Part shown: one piece after another, positions 33,587 through 43,376 of the stretch
Position numbering within the stretch: the stretch's first letter is position 1
How the letters are laid out: every line of letters begins with the position of its first letter
NCBI GenBank assembly: GCA_002494625.1
Contig: DACH01000017.1
Coordinates: 1-64,000 of the forward strand
Source: Archaeoglobus sp. UBA234
Lineage (GTDB): Archaea > Halobacteriota > Archaeoglobi > Archaeoglobales > Archaeoglobaceae
Direction of reading: 5' to 3'
DNA length: 64,000 bases
The notes under the pieces: model-generated
Seen by the model: only the letters and a program-made list of their open reading frames with translations
What the model was told of the DNA's origin: nothing
The model's database searches: none
Translations under genes and position numbers: made by a program

Positions 33587-34507
33587 TTATCTTTTTGACA
33601 GATATTTCATCGAAATTTGTTTTCCAGTTTTTGCTGCAAGAAATAGGCCTATTGCCTCTCTCTCCTTTTCGCTTATTACAGCATACCTGTGGGCTCTTTC
33701 TAAAATATAGGGGTAGTTCCTGGTTGAACCTATAAGGCATTCAGCTGCTGCTATTTCCATAAATTTGCTGTGGTCATCAGCCATCCACCCAGGAAACTCT
33801 ATGCGAACCGGAAAGGCATTCAACTTCAGGTAAGAGAAGTAAACATCGCTCCTGTATCCACTAATATCTCTCTCACACTTTAATGGTTCGGTGTATTCAA
33901 ATCTCTTGAGATGGGTTGATAGAAAAAGAGCGTCATGAATGAAGGGGTCTGAAGTCAGATCTCTGGCATAACTCCCCTCTATGAACCCGAATACAGGAGT
34001 TTGATTCATTTCACTGCTCTGGAGTAGTTCATTGACGGATTCAATGTAAGCGTCTCTCAACTCTTTTCTGAACTGTGATGTGAAGGAAAGTACAAAACTA
34101 CCATCCATGAAGAGATAGCTCTCCCCAGCCATCTCAATTTCCTCGATGAGTGATTGTATCTCAAGCTTAAATCTCTCAAAGCCTGCATCTTCGTTGAGTC
34201 CTATCCACTTACATCTGTAATCGACATTGAACCTGGCTTTACCGTGTAAAACAGCGACTTTCGCAACCTGAACGGCTCCAAAAGGAATTCCAAACTCTCT
34301 GAGATGATTTATCTGACTTCCATCAACCCCTACAACCCTCACATCATTGAGAACTCCGAACTCCCAGTCCCGATCAACATTAAGTCCAAACTTTTCTATA
34401 TTCGGAACCTCCACTTTTCTGGACTCTTCCCTTTTCATGTGATCTAAGAAGAGGTGAGCGGATTCGATTATCCTCGAATTCAATACTTTTCCAACATGGA
34501 ATTCCAT
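33587..34507 (-). CDS. nurA: NurA 5'-3' nuclease
   Basis: This 306-residue NurA-domain nuclease has the first catalytic Asp in VVGVDGSQINHL (about 62), the second acidic site in LFMDGSFVLSF (about 137) and the late motif around SFIE/FGFIEGSYARD. It chews DNA ends together with HerA. ATG 34507 is preferred because GGGGAG precedes it by about 5 nt; TTG 34528 is the alternative. It is third in the operon after mre11 and rad50. Confidence 0.88.
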   Translation of the reverse strand: MEFHVGKVLNSRIIESAHLFLDHMKREESRKVEVPNIEKFGLNVDRDWEFGVLNDVRVVGVDGSQINHLREFGIPFGAVQVAKVAVLHGKARFNVDYRCKWIGLNEDAGFERFKLEIQSLIEEIEMAGESYLFMDGSFVLSFTSQFRKELRDAYIESVNELLQSSEMNQTPVFGFIEGSYARDLTSDPFIHDALFLSTHLKRFEYTEPLKCERDISGYRSDVYFSYLKLNAFPVRIEFPGWMADDHSKFMEIAAAECLIGSTRNYPYILERAHRYAVISEKEREAIGLFLAAKTGKQISMKYLSKR

Positions 34508-34544
34508 AAATCTCCCCTCTGATATCAAACCTCAATCAGCCATA

Positions 34545-37202
34545 TCAGCTCCTGACCTTTGAAACTCCATTTTCCTTCTCTATCTTAACAGCGTTTTCAA
34601 CCATCTCCTCAAAGGTATCGTCATGACTTATCACAAAAATCTGTTTGAATCCATCTACCCTTGACAGCTGAGTTGCAAGGTTTCTTCTCCTCAACTCATC
34701 CATATTCTGGGTCGGCTCATCAAAAAAGGCAACTCCAGCAGTTGAAAGGATGCTCAGAAGTGCAAGTCTGATTGATATCGCTGCACTCATCTGCTCTCCT
34801 CCACTCATCTGGGCGAAATCAATATCCTTCCCTCTGTACTTTGCCCTGATTCCGAAGTCCTCAGTCCACCTCAGCTCCCATCCGTAATCTCCCATTATCT
34901 CACAGAATATCCTGTTAGCCTCGACTGATACAGCCTCAACATATGCTCTGGTTATCTCCGGGATGGCAAGCCTGAATATGTCTCTCAAATCCCTTATAAA
35001 CCTCTTCTTATCCTCAAGCCTTTTTTTCTCCTCATTTAATTTCCTAAACTCCCTTTCCTTTTCTGAGAATTCTTTTAACCTGATTTCTCCCTCTTCAAGA
35101 TTTCTCACAATCTCCTTAAGCTCACCCTCAATTCTACCCCGCTCGGCCACAACCTTCATCAGTTCGGTTTTCATTCTGTTAAAATCTTCTGGGTTGAAGC
35201 TTTCTGCAAGCTTTTCCATTTTTTCCTGTTCCTTTCTCAGCTCATTCTCAAGCTCGTTAATCTTTGATCTGAGATTAATGATTTCATCTTCCACCAAGGG
35301 TTTCTGCTCAAAAACCTTCAGGATAGAAATGTACTGCTGGTAAAGTGGTTTTTTTCTGTTCATAAGGTCTGAAAGTCTGTCTATTTCATCCATTAGTCCC
35401 ATATATCTTTCCCTAACTGGTTCAAGAGCTTTTATCTCCTTCTCAATTTCTGATGTTCTTTCTTTCAGCTTTTTAATCTCTTCAAGAACCCCGTCTTTTC
35501 TTGAAATCAGTGCCTCAATCCTGCTAAGCCTGTCGTTACTTCCCTTAACCTTCTCATAATCTGCCAGCAATTTATCTTTCAGTTTAGTTTCCTCTTTTCT
35601 CTCCTTTACTTTCTCTAAAATCCCGGAAAGCATTTTGTTTTTTGCCTCCAGCTCATATTCAAGACCTTTTAGAGTGTTTATTTCTCCTCTAAGTTTCTGA
35701 ACAAAGCTCTCAAGGGTCTGTTTCTTCTCAAGAATAGATTTTGCCTTTTCAAGGGCATTCTCGAGGGCATTTATCCTGCTGGAAATATCCTGAATTTTAC
35801 TTTCAACCTCACCCCTCTTTCCTGCAATTTTACTGCAATCGATCTCAAGAATAGGGCATTTATTGGCTCTTAGCATTTCAAACTCCTTCAAAAGAGTTCT
35901 CCTTTCACCTTTCATCACTGTTAGCTTTTTCAGAATTGATTCATACTTTTCATCAGCATTTTCAACCTTCTTTAGTTTATCCTCTGCATCTAAAAGCTTT
36001 TTCTTCTTTTCAGATAACTCCGCAATCTTTCTGGATGTTTGCTCAATCTCATTCTGAAGTTCTTCAAGTCTTTCTGTAAGCTGTTTTATTTCAGCCTCCG
36101 CAATCTCAATACTTTTTATTCTTTCAACCAGTTCATTTTCCTTTTTAGCTAAGGGGAGAATTTTTTCTCTGACTGCCTCATTCTCCTCTATCTCTTTAAG
36201 TTCGATGTTCAGTGAGGCAAGTCTTGATTTAAGAGTTGCAAGCTCTGTTTTAAGACTTGAAAGTTTCTCATTCTTTCTCGAAAGTTCCCTCTCCTCTGCC
36301 TTTAGCCTGGTTATTTTTTCTTCCAGCTCAACATACTCTCTGTAGTCTTTCTCAAGTTCTTTTATCTCCTTCTCAACTTTTTCAATTTCTTCACGCCTTT
36401 TTTCAGCTTTTTCAAACTCTGACTTGGAATGATTCAGAGATGAGATTATTTCCCTTATTCTAACCTCCGTCCCTGTAATTTCCTCCTTTATTTTTTCAAT
36501 CTTCTTTAGCTCTCTTTCGAGGTTTTCAAGGAAGGAATTCCTGTTTTCAAGTTCCTTTTCGAGCTCTTCTTTTCTTTTTCTCAACTTTAATATCTCCCTT
36601 TCAAGGATTTCTTTCTGTTCAAGCTCTTTTTGAAGACCATAAATTTCCTTTTCAACCTCAGAAAGTTTATCCTGAAGCATATTTTCGTATTCTCTGCTTT
36701 TTTCAAAGGCTTTCTTATAACCCTCCACTCCAATGAGAGGTGAGAAGATTCTATCTCTCACGCTGGGTGGTTCAAGGAATTGAGATGTCATTTTTCCCTG
36801 CAGAACGCCTATTGCGTTCTCAAAGAACATTTTGCTGTCACTTTCAATTCCAAAGGCATTTCTTATCCACTCTACAACCTCCCTCCCCTCAGCTACCCTG
36901 CCTGTCTCGGGATCATTCAGATAGTACTCAACTGTCCCGCTTTCACTTATTTTCCTCACAGCCTCATAAACTCTGCCATCCTTTGCCAGAAATCTGACCT
37001 TGATTCTCCCTTTCTTTGCTCCTCTTCTCAAAAATTCAGAGATTTTATATGGAAGGGAATCGAAAAGAACGAAACCGATAGCCTCAACTATGGATGTTTT
37101 TCCAGCTCCGTTTTCCCCTATTATGGCATTCAGCCCGGGAGTGAAGCTAAACCTTTCCAGTTCATAGCTTTTTATGTTTTCGAGTTCTACCTGCAGAATC
37201 AA
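34545..37202 (-). CDS. rad50: Rad50 DNA repair ATPase with atypical hook
   Basis: This 885-residue SMC-like protein has Walker A GENGAGKTS (29-37), a long coiled coil (about 170-750), and C-terminal signature QMSGGEQMSAAISIRLAL with Walker B AFFDEPT. Mid-point Cys at 449 and 456 (NKCPILEIDCSK) replace the usual CXXC zinc hook. TTG 37202 is chosen: GGAGG lies 7 nt upstream and the length then equals the family size; upstream codons run inside mre11. It works with Mre11 in break processing and overlaps mre11 by 41 nt. Confidence 0.92.
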   Translation of the reverse strand: MILQVELENIKSYELERFSFTPGLNAIIGENGAGKTSIVEAIGFVLFDSLPYKISEFLRRGAKKGRIKVRFLAKDGRVYEAVRKISESGTVEYYLNDPETGRVAEGREVVEWIRNAFGIESDSKMFFENAIGVLQGKMTSQFLEPPSVRDRIFSPLIGVEGYKKAFEKSREYENMLQDKLSEVEKEIYGLQKELEQKEILEREILKLRKRKEELEKELENRNSFLENLERELKKIEKIKEEITGTEVRIREIISSLNHSKSEFEKAEKRREEIEKVEKEIKELEKDYREYVELEEKITRLKAEERELSRKNEKLSSLKTELATLKSRLASLNIELKEIEENEAVREKILPLAKKENELVERIKSIEIAEAEIKQLTERLEELQNEIEQTSRKIAELSEKKKKLLDAEDKLKKVENADEKYESILKKLTVMKGERRTLLKEFEMLRANKCPILEIDCSKIAGKRGEVESKIQDISSRINALENALEKAKSILEKKQTLESFVQKLRGEINTLKGLEYELEAKNKMLSGILEKVKERKEETKLKDKLLADYEKVKGSNDRLSRIEALISRKDGVLEEIKKLKERTSEIEKEIKALEPVRERYMGLMDEIDRLSDLMNRKKPLYQQYISILKVFEQKPLVEDEIINLRSKINELENELRKEQEKMEKLAESFNPEDFNRMKTELMKVVAERGRIEGELKEIVRNLEEGEIRLKEFSEKEREFRKLNEEKKRLEDKKRFIRDLRDIFRLAIPEITRAYVEAVSVEANRIFCEIMGDYGWELRWTEDFGIRAKYRGKDIDFAQMSGGEQMSAAISIRLALLSILSTAGVAFFDEPTQNMDELRRRNLATQLSRVDGFKQIFVISHDDTFEEMVENAVKIEKENGVSKVRS

Positions 37203-38529
37203 GGGCACTCCTCCAGTCCCATTCTTCTTCGACATCCTCAAAATCTTTCTTTTTTTCAGCCTCCGCATCTGACTTTTTGGATTTCTCGAGCTTTTCAGAT
37301 ACCTGACTTTCTGAATATTCCCCAGGTTTTACAGCTTCTTTTCTTGTTCTGTGAGTCAAAACATCCTCAACCATTTTATCCACTTCAACAAGGTTAAAGG
37401 ATGAGGAAAAGATTCTCTTAAAATTCAAAACCTCATCAGAAATATCCCCATAGCTGTAATTTTCAAGCAACTGGGATATGACACTTCTTTCTATCGACTC
37501 CTTTGACTCCAGATCTGGAAGAGATGGTTTAAAGATGTTCCTTACCTCCCAGTGAATTCTAACAAGCAGAGGATCAAAAAAATCAGATATTATTTTCCTC
37601 AAATTTTCCTCTGAAATTGCAGACCTGACTGCTCTTTCCACCTCAATTTTTAAATCCACAACAGGTTTATTTTTTTCTCCAACCTCTGCCCTTTTTGCTC
37701 TTATAAAACTTTCAAATTCATTCAAATCCGGACTTTTCATACTGTAATCGAGAATCACAAAATCTCTTGGAGTATAAAAGCTGTTAACAAGAGAGAATCC
37801 AACCCTATCATCCACCTCCACAAAATAAATCCCCCTTTCATACCGGGTTTCTGAAATATCACAGGATTCAAGACTCCCCGGGTTGAAAACGAGGTTTCCC
37901 TCTACAAAGGCTCTGTGCAGATGACCGAGAGCAATATAATCAACTTTCCCTCTCAGCTTGTGAAGCTTTGCCGATGGAATGCAGCCGTACATGTTCTTAA
38001 CATATCCTTCAACACCGATATGTGCCATGAAAATCGTAAAATCAGATGATTTGATTTTTCTAACATACTCATCAAGAACCTTCTCGGTCAGAGAGCCGTA
38101 ATACTTCATCCCGTATATTCTGGTTCCATCTATTTCAAAGTAAGCCCCGTTCTCTCCATCCCACTCACGAAGAACAACCCCGTCAGAGAACTCTGGTTTC
38201 AAATTTATTAGCAGACCACTTGATGCAAGGTAATCCATCCATGAATAGTTCTCCCTGAAATAAGTAGAGTCGTGGTTTCCTTCAACAGCTATAACGGGTA
38301 TTCCAGCCCTCTCAGGAATTTCAAGAACCTTCCTCGCCTGAAGCAGGGTAACAGGATCCATCTCAGTTTTCTTGTGGAAAAGATCGCCAGAAATGAGTAT
38401 GAAATCAACCTCTTTCTTTACCGAGAACCTGATTGCATCAAGAAAAGCCTGTGCAAAATCCATCTGCCTCTCTTCGCTTCCATACTGTCTGTTACCCAGA
38501 TGAATATCAGCCATATGGACAAATTTCAC
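37162..38529 (-). CDS. mre11: Mre11 nuclease
   Basis: The 455-residue calcineurin-like phosphoesterase has metal and catalytic motifs MADIHLG (D8, H10), GDLFH (D49), EGNHDS (N85, H86), AHIGVEG and ALGHLHRA. It processes DNA ends with Rad50. The C-terminus (about 400-455) has low-complexity charged stretches, including KKSDAEAEKKKDFEDVEEEWDW in two parts, likely contacts with Rad50 coils. It is the first gene of the operon mre11-rad50-nurA-HAS-herA. Confidence 0.93.
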   Translation of the reverse strand: MKFVHMADIHLGNRQYGSEERQMDFAQAFLDAIRFSVKKEVDFILISGDLFHKKTEMDPVTLLQARKVLEIPERAGIPVIAVEGNHDSTYFRENYSWMDYLASSGLLINLKPEFSDGVVLREWDGENGAYFEIDGTRIYGMKYYGSLTEKVLDEYVRKIKSSDFTIFMAHIGVEGYVKNMYGCIPSAKLHKLRGKVDYIALGHLHRAFVEGNLVFNPGSLESCDISETRYERGIYFVEVDDRVGFSLVNSFYTPRDFVILDYSMKSPDLNEFESFIRAKRAEVGEKNKPVVDLKIEVERAVRSAISEENLRKIISDFFDPLLVRIHWEVRNIFKPSLPDLESKESIERSVISQLLENYSYGDISDEVLNFKRIFSSSFNLVEVDKMVEDVLTHRTRKEAVKPGEYSESQVSEKLEKSKKSDAEAEKKKDFEDVEEEWDWRSALDSAGRTRKHKKL

Positions 38530-38595
38530 AGCTTTAAATAGAGTTAGAATGATATTTTAGTTTTGTCCATTCTGAAAGTGCTTCAGGAAATTGCT

Positions 38596-40179
38596 TCAAC
38601 CAAACATTTTTCTGAAGAAACCTTTCTTTTTGCTTTTTTTATCCTGTTTATCCTTTCTTTTACCTTCCTTTCTCTCTTTTTCCTTCTGTTTTTTCTTCTC
38701 TTTTTTAGTTTCCTTCTCTTTACTACCTTTCTTTACTTTCACAACACTGACAGATACTCCACCATGTCTGCTCTTTCTTGTTCTTATGTTCACAATAATC
38801 GGCTTTTCAAGCTCGGGATTCACCACCATCGCCGTTCCTGGAGGCAATCGCTTTATCTCACCTACCATTTCCGAAGTCAAACCTTCGACTCCCTTTTTTA
38901 TTGCATTCAAATCGTTTGGGTTCGTTATTCTCAGAATTATCTGCGTGTTGCACTGGCTGACCACGTTCTTATCAACCCTCGCAGGTCTCTGGCTTATTAC
39001 GAGAAGTCCAAGACCGAATTTCCTCCCCTCACTTGCAATCGTTCTCATTATCTGTGTTGAAACAGCCTTTCCCATTCCTCTTTCTGGAATAAAATTATGT
39101 GCTTCCTCGATGACTATCATACCCGGTGGAACTTCTTCCCTTTTCCTCATCTCAAAGAGTCTGCTGCAAACCCTTGAAACTATCAACTCCTGATGCTCCG
39201 GAGGGACTCCCCTCATATCAAGAACGATTGCCCTATCCTTCTGAAGAAGGATGTCAATGGGAGTTGGATCCTTTCCAAACAATCCAGAATCGAGGATCTT
39301 TTCCAGATGTCCGAGCAATCCAATCCTTGCATTGTGTTTGAAGCTTTCAACCTCTGATATTATGTCCTCAATCGTGTAGTCCTCATCTCTCAAATTCTTT
39401 ATCGCCTGATAGAGGAGAGCCTGCTGAGTAGAATTTGTTATCCCCGTGAGATCAACTATCTCCTCCGGGGTGAGATTGGTACCATCAAGCCTGAGAACTC
39501 CATCAGCCCTGTCCAAGAAAGGAGAGTTTGGAGGTACATAAACTCTTATTTTATCTCCATAACCTTTTGGAGAGATCCCATAGTAACTCATCTTTTCAAT
39601 TTCTTCTGGATTGTCATTCGGCTCCTTCAGTGAGGCATATTCTCCATGAGGATCTATGATAAAAAGAGGTACTCCCCTCTCTATCAACTCCTCTATTATC
39701 ACTCCTGCAGTATAGCTCTTTCCACTTCCGGTTTTCGCCAGAATACAACAATGTTTCTGAACAAGTGAGTTTGCATCTAGGTTTACCCTGATGTCGGTGT
39801 CTTCAATAAGGCCGATATAAACTCCATCTCTTTTTAAACCTAGTACCTCAACTATCATCTCTTTATCAGCCTTGAAAACATTCTCTCCAGGGACAAAAGG
39901 AGTTTTTGGAACTCTCAAAAGACCTTTGTCATCTCTACTGCCTATAACATAGGCTTTTGCTATGTATGCTTCCTTTTCAGCCTCTCTACCTTTAAGAGCA
40001 TCTGATTCTTTCAAATCAGTTGTGGCTATAATATCAAGAACCTGAGCAATAACCCATCCATCAGAGTCGTTCCATACTTTAACATAATCTGTTCTTTTTA
40101 CTTCTTTTGGCTCAAAAACAACAAAACTGAATTCAGTAGAGCTCGCCTCACCGAAAATTCTCCCAACAAGACCCTTCAT
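38596..40179 (-). CDS. Second HerA-like ATPase with Lys-rich C-terminal tail
   Basis: The 527-residue protein has a HAS-barrel (about 1-115), Walker A LAKTGSGKS (147-155), Walker B-like MIVIEEAHNFIPE (about 335) and VISQRPARVDKNVVSQC. It is clearly a HerA homologue but differs from the operonic HerA through its Lys/Glu-rich tail (from about 485 to the end), likely a disordered DNA-binding arm. It sits 66 nt downstream of the mre11 start region on the same strand but in a separate unit. Possibly a second translocase; partner unknown. Confidence 0.85.
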   Translation of the reverse strand: MKGLVGRIFGEASSTEFSFVVFEPKEVKRTDYVKVWNDSDGWVIAQVLDIIATTDLKESDALKGREAEKEAYIAKAYVIGSRDDKGLLRVPKTPFVPGENVFKADKEMIVEVLGLKRDGVYIGLIEDTDIRVNLDANSLVQKHCCILAKTGSGKSYTAGVIIEELIERGVPLFIIDPHGEYASLKEPNDNPEEIEKMSYYGISPKGYGDKIRVYVPPNSPFLDRADGVLRLDGTNLTPEEIVDLTGITNSTQQALLYQAIKNLRDEDYTIEDIISEVESFKHNARIGLLGHLEKILDSGLFGKDPTPIDILLQKDRAIVLDMRGVPPEHQELIVSRVCSRLFEMRKREEVPPGMIVIEEAHNFIPERGMGKAVSTQIMRTIASEGRKFGLGLLVISQRPARVDKNVVSQCNTQIILRITNPNDLNAIKKGVEGLTSEMVGEIKRLPPGTAMVVNPELEKPIIVNIRTRKSRHGGVSVSVVKVKKGSKEKETKKEKKKQKEKERKEGKRKDKQDKKSKKKGFFRKMFG

Positions 40180-40266
40180 CAGATTTCATTGGATTGAGGG
40201 ATATTAAAAAAGTTTCTCAAACTCCCATGATACTGTGAAAGAAATAAAAAATAAAAAGTGATGAAG

Positions 40267-41523
40267 CTAAAGCTCATCAAAGGTGATGACTCTGATACTG
40301 GTCGGGATTTTAACAACACTACCAAGTCTGACTCCAATCAGGTAGTTGATGTTCCTCTTAGCTGCAAGGTCAATAACTCTCTGAGTTATCACTCCATCAA
40401 ACACTATCGTTTCTCCCTTAGTGTTGTTTGTTTTCAGTGTTTTCACCAGGTCCCTCACAGGTATTTCCTTGACGAGGTTGTTCCCTTTATCAAGGATCCT
40501 TGCTATTAACTTCCCTTCAACCTCTTCCTTGTGCTTTCTGAAAATGTCAAAGACCCCTTCCTTTAGTGCTTTTCTTTCCTCCTTTTCAATCTTTTCCTCT
40601 GTTTTCTCCCTGAGCTTCACTTCTATTCCTTCTTCCTTAGTTTCTGTGTGTCTTTCTTCCCTCTCTTCTTTCACTCTGTTCTCTCTGCTTTCTTTAACCT
40701 TGATTATATGTACCTGCTCAACAGGTATTTTGTTTCTCAGGGCTTTTATTATCTCCTTCTGAGTTAGATCTTCGACTCCCTTGCCTTCTGGAGCTCTTGC
40801 AACATAATCAATTTCAGCAACCTGGAGAAGTTCTTTGAGTATGAGGTCTCCACCTCTATCTCCATCTAAGAATGCTGTAACTGTTTTCTTTTTGCTTAAT
40901 TCAACTATGGTTTTGGGCACATTTGTGCCCTCAACGGCAATCACATTTCTGATTCCGGTTTTGAGTAGATTGAGCACATCTGCTCTTCCCTCAACCACAA
41001 TTATTGCATCAGACTCATCGACTGTTGGACCTGCTGGAAGTTTCTCCTCACCATACTCGATTATCTCTTCTGCTCTCGCCGCCTGTCTGACGAGGTCTCC
41101 GATCTTCTCTGATTCAATTTCAGGTTCCTCAAAGAGGTCTCTTAGCACATCCTTAGCCCTCTCGACAATTTTCTTCCTCTTTGTTGCCCTGACATCCTCT
41201 ATCTTCCTCACTCGGATTTTTGCCGCACATGGTCCAACCCTTTCGATTGTTTCGAGAGCTGCTGCGAGTATTGCTGTTTCCACTTTGTCAAGGCTTGAAG
41301 GGACCTTTATCTCTCCGTAGCTTTTTCCTCCCTTGCTCTCTATTTTAACCTCTATCCTTCCAATCCTGCCAGTTTTCTGGAGTTCCCTTAAATCCAGTTC
41401 GTCTCCAAGCAAACCCTCAGTCTGACCGAATATCGCCCCGACCACATCAGGTCTCTCTACAACACCTTCTGCCATTATCTCAGCATAGACAAGGTATTTT
41501 GTTGTATCACTTGGTGCCTTCAT
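40267..41523 (-). CDS. dnaG: DnaG-type primase-related protein (archaeal, exosome-associated)
   Basis: This 418-residue protein has an N-terminal helical region, TOPRIM domain (about 155-250) with catalytic Glu in IIVVEGRADVL and Asp pair in AFLDGDRGGD, then a highly charged region (about 270-330, RENRVKEEREERHTETKEEG) and a C-terminal domain. Archaeal DnaG binds the exosome and can prime; the acidic residues are present. ATG 41523 follows GGAG by 8 nt; GTG 41532 is the alternative. Confidence 0.92.
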   Translation of the reverse strand: MKAPSDTTKYLVYAEIMAEGVVERPDVVGAIFGQTEGLLGDELDLRELQKTGRIGRIEVKIESKGGKSYGEIKVPSSLDKVETAILAAALETIERVGPCAAKIRVRKIEDVRATKRKKIVERAKDVLRDLFEEPEIESEKIGDLVRQAARAEEIIEYGEEKLPAGPTVDESDAIIVVEGRADVLNLLKTGIRNVIAVEGTNVPKTIVELSKKKTVTAFLDGDRGGDLILKELLQVAEIDYVARAPEGKGVEDLTQKEIIKALRNKIPVEQVHIIKVKESRENRVKEEREERHTETKEEGIEVKLREKTEEKIEKEERKALKEGVFDIFRKHKEEVEGKLIARILDKGNNLVKEIPVRDLVKTLKTNNTKGETIVFDGVITQRVIDLAAKRNINYLIGVRLGSVVKIPTSIRVITFDEL

Positions 41524-41825
41524 AGTTACCACTCCTTCAAGGATTTCTAAAGCCTCCTTTTTTCGTTATCTTTTCTCATTGCGCGACACGTTACTCTCTA
41601 ATTCTCGATTAGTGCAATCTGAGAACAATTTGAATATGTGTCTGCCATTATATAAATACTTATTCGTTATCCATCTTTCATGTGTTTTCTCAGAATCATT
41701 TCAAAATAACTTCAATTGAATTCTCAGTTAAATCCTCTCTCGAGGGTTTCTAAGTTAAGCAATCTTTTTCAGCATTTACATTTGTTTCTCATTCAAGCAT
41801 TTTTCCATGTCTATCATTAATGTCA
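41524..41825. other. Intergenic region without a recognised gene
   Basis: About 300 AT-rich nt upstream of dnaG. It presumably holds the dnaG promoter; nothing else is recognised. Confidence 0.4.
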
Positions 41826-42443
41826 TTATTTTGTACCTTTCTCCATTGGACTGCTGACAATTTGCTCGTATTCTTCCTTACTGAGATACTGTGGCTCATA
41901 GGATATTCCATAATTCTCCAGATTCGATGTGAAAGCTCTGAGATGATTCCTTGAACCCCTCATAAGGTTTTCGTAAACGAGCTTTATGTCTTCCTTGTTT
42001 GTTTCTGACAGATGCTTCTTGAGGTCAATAATATCTATCTCCTCTATCATTGCTCCAACTTTCAAAGCATTTTCAATTGATTTGCTACCATCTTCAACAA
42101 GTTTGTTGTACAATTCTTGAAGCTTTGGATTCGTAAACTCTCCTACTCCTTCTTTTGCTGGATCTTCCAAGTTGTAGTTGTCTATCAGTTTCTTTACAGA
42201 ATCCATGTGTTTTTGCTCACTTTCCGCTATGTTGGCAAATATTTGTAACTTCCATTTATTGTATAAGGTTTGATACACATCCCTTGCAAGTTTTTCTTCT
42301 TCCCTCATGTACAGAATTCCATCCTTTTCTGCGATGCTCAACTTGGAAGTTGATGTTTGAGCAGTTTGCTGTTGTGCAGTACATCCCGCAACCATCATAG
42401 CTAAAACAACCAATAGCACAATTCCTACAACTTTCCCACTCAT
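41826..42443 (-). CDS. DUF2202 ferritin-like lipoprotein
   Basis: The 205-residue lipoprotein has a signal ending in VAGC (Cys21). It has a four-helix DUF2202 domain (about 42-200): ILYMREEEKLARDVYQTLY, ANIAESEQKHMDSVKKL and ENLMRGSRNHLRAF, the Glu and His of which match a ferritin-like di-metal site (E-x-x-K/E, ExxH). It is anchored outside the membrane, so it may handle iron or oxygen species at the surface. ATG 42443 is preceded by GGGGTGATGG. The activity is unproven. Confidence 0.8.
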   Translation of the reverse strand: MSGKVVGIVLLVVLAMMVAGCTAQQQTAQTSTSKLSIAEKDGILYMREEEKLARDVYQTLYNKWKLQIFANIAESEQKHMDSVKKLIDNYNLEDPAKEGVGEFTNPKLQELYNKLVEDGSKSIENALKVGAMIEEIDIIDLKKHLSETNKEDIKLVYENLMRGSRNHLRAFTSNLENYGISYEPQYLSKEEYEQIVSSPMEKGTK

Positions 42444-42848
42444 ACCATCACCCCTGATGACAACCACTCAGAGACTGTATTGTCGCTGTTAACTTTGAGT
42501 TACCTTATTTATGTCTGTTCGCTATTACTTAAAGCTTAGTGGCGATTTCAGATGTTTTCAATTCAGTTAAAATCCAAATTCAGTTAGAAATTCATTTATT
42601 TCTGTATTTCACCAACACATGTTTGTATCTGGTAAAAGAAGTTCTTCTTTAGTATCAGGCAATAACATGAATAACTAAGTAATGGCAGGCTGATTACAGT
42701 CACGATTTCGGCTGTGATGGGAGTAGTCTTAGTACCGATGTGTCTCCGAAACCAGACCTTAAAAAAATTTTTTGTATAATTTTTCAAACAACATATCGTA
42801 TTACCAAGACGCAAAATTAAATAAGGACTAGTTACATATATACCATGC
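42444..42848. other. Intergenic region, promoters of the DUF2202 gene and tfe
   Basis: About 400 nt. A box A, TTAAATAA (42817-42824), lies about 29 nt before tfe GTG 42849, fitting a leaderless message. AATTCAGTTA occurs twice around 42553-42582. No gene with support is seen. Confidence 0.45.
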
Positions 42849-43376
42849 GTGGATGTACCTCAGAGCGAAGAACTTATTAACGAGCTTGTGGAAAGAGTAG
42901 CAGGGGAAGTGGGGGTCATTGTTTATACACTGAGACCACAGAGAGAGTTTACTGACGAGGAGATATCCCAAGAACTCGGTATTGAGATAAACGAGGTAAG
43001 AAGAGCCCTATTTTCGCTTTATGAACTTGGAATAGCAGAGTATAGAAGAAAGAGAGACGAAGAGACCGGTTGGATGGAATACTACTGGAAAATCAACTAC
43101 TCAAAGGTCAGAGACGTGATTCTGCGTGAGCTGATGAGGACGAAAAAAAAGCTCGAAGAGAAACTAGAGATGGAGGATTCAGCTGTTTACTATATATGTA
43201 TTAATGGTTGCCTTAAGGTAAAATATGAGATGGCAATGGAAATGAATTTCGCCTGCATGAGATGTGGAGCTCCCCTCGATTACCTTGACAGCACTGCCGC
43301 AAAACAGAAAATAATTGAGGAGATGGATAAAATAGAGGATATGATTTCCAATATCAGACAGGAGAGAAATAATTAA
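42849..43376 (+). CDS. tfe: Transcription factor E (TFE alpha)
   Basis: The 175-residue protein has a winged helix (about 1-90, ISQELGIEINEVRRALFSLYELG) and a zinc ribbon with C-x3-C (INGC) and C-x2-C (MRC) near 118-140. It stabilises open complexes with TBP and TFB. GTG 42849 is the start because the only nearby ATG (42845) is out of frame and stops at once. It ends convergent with the regulator gene at 43373, overlapping by 4 nt. Confidence 0.9.
   Translation: MDVPQSEELINELVERVAGEVGVIVYTLRPQREFTDEEISQELGIEINEVRRALFSLYELGIAEYRRKRDEETGWMEYYWKINYSKVRDVILRELMRTKKKLEEKLEMEDSAVYYICINGCLKVKYEMAMEMNFACMRCGAPLDYLDSTAAKQKIIEEMDKIEDMISNIRQERNN

Noticed and set aside
36780..37397. Long plus-strand open frame opposite rad50/mre11
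   Set aside because: It lies wholly antisense to two well-supported genes and has no domain; a shadow frame.
42596..42814. 72-codon minus-strand open frame upstream of tfe
   Set aside because: No ribosome-binding site, odd composition (Cys/Phe/Lys rich) and no recognisable family; probably chance.
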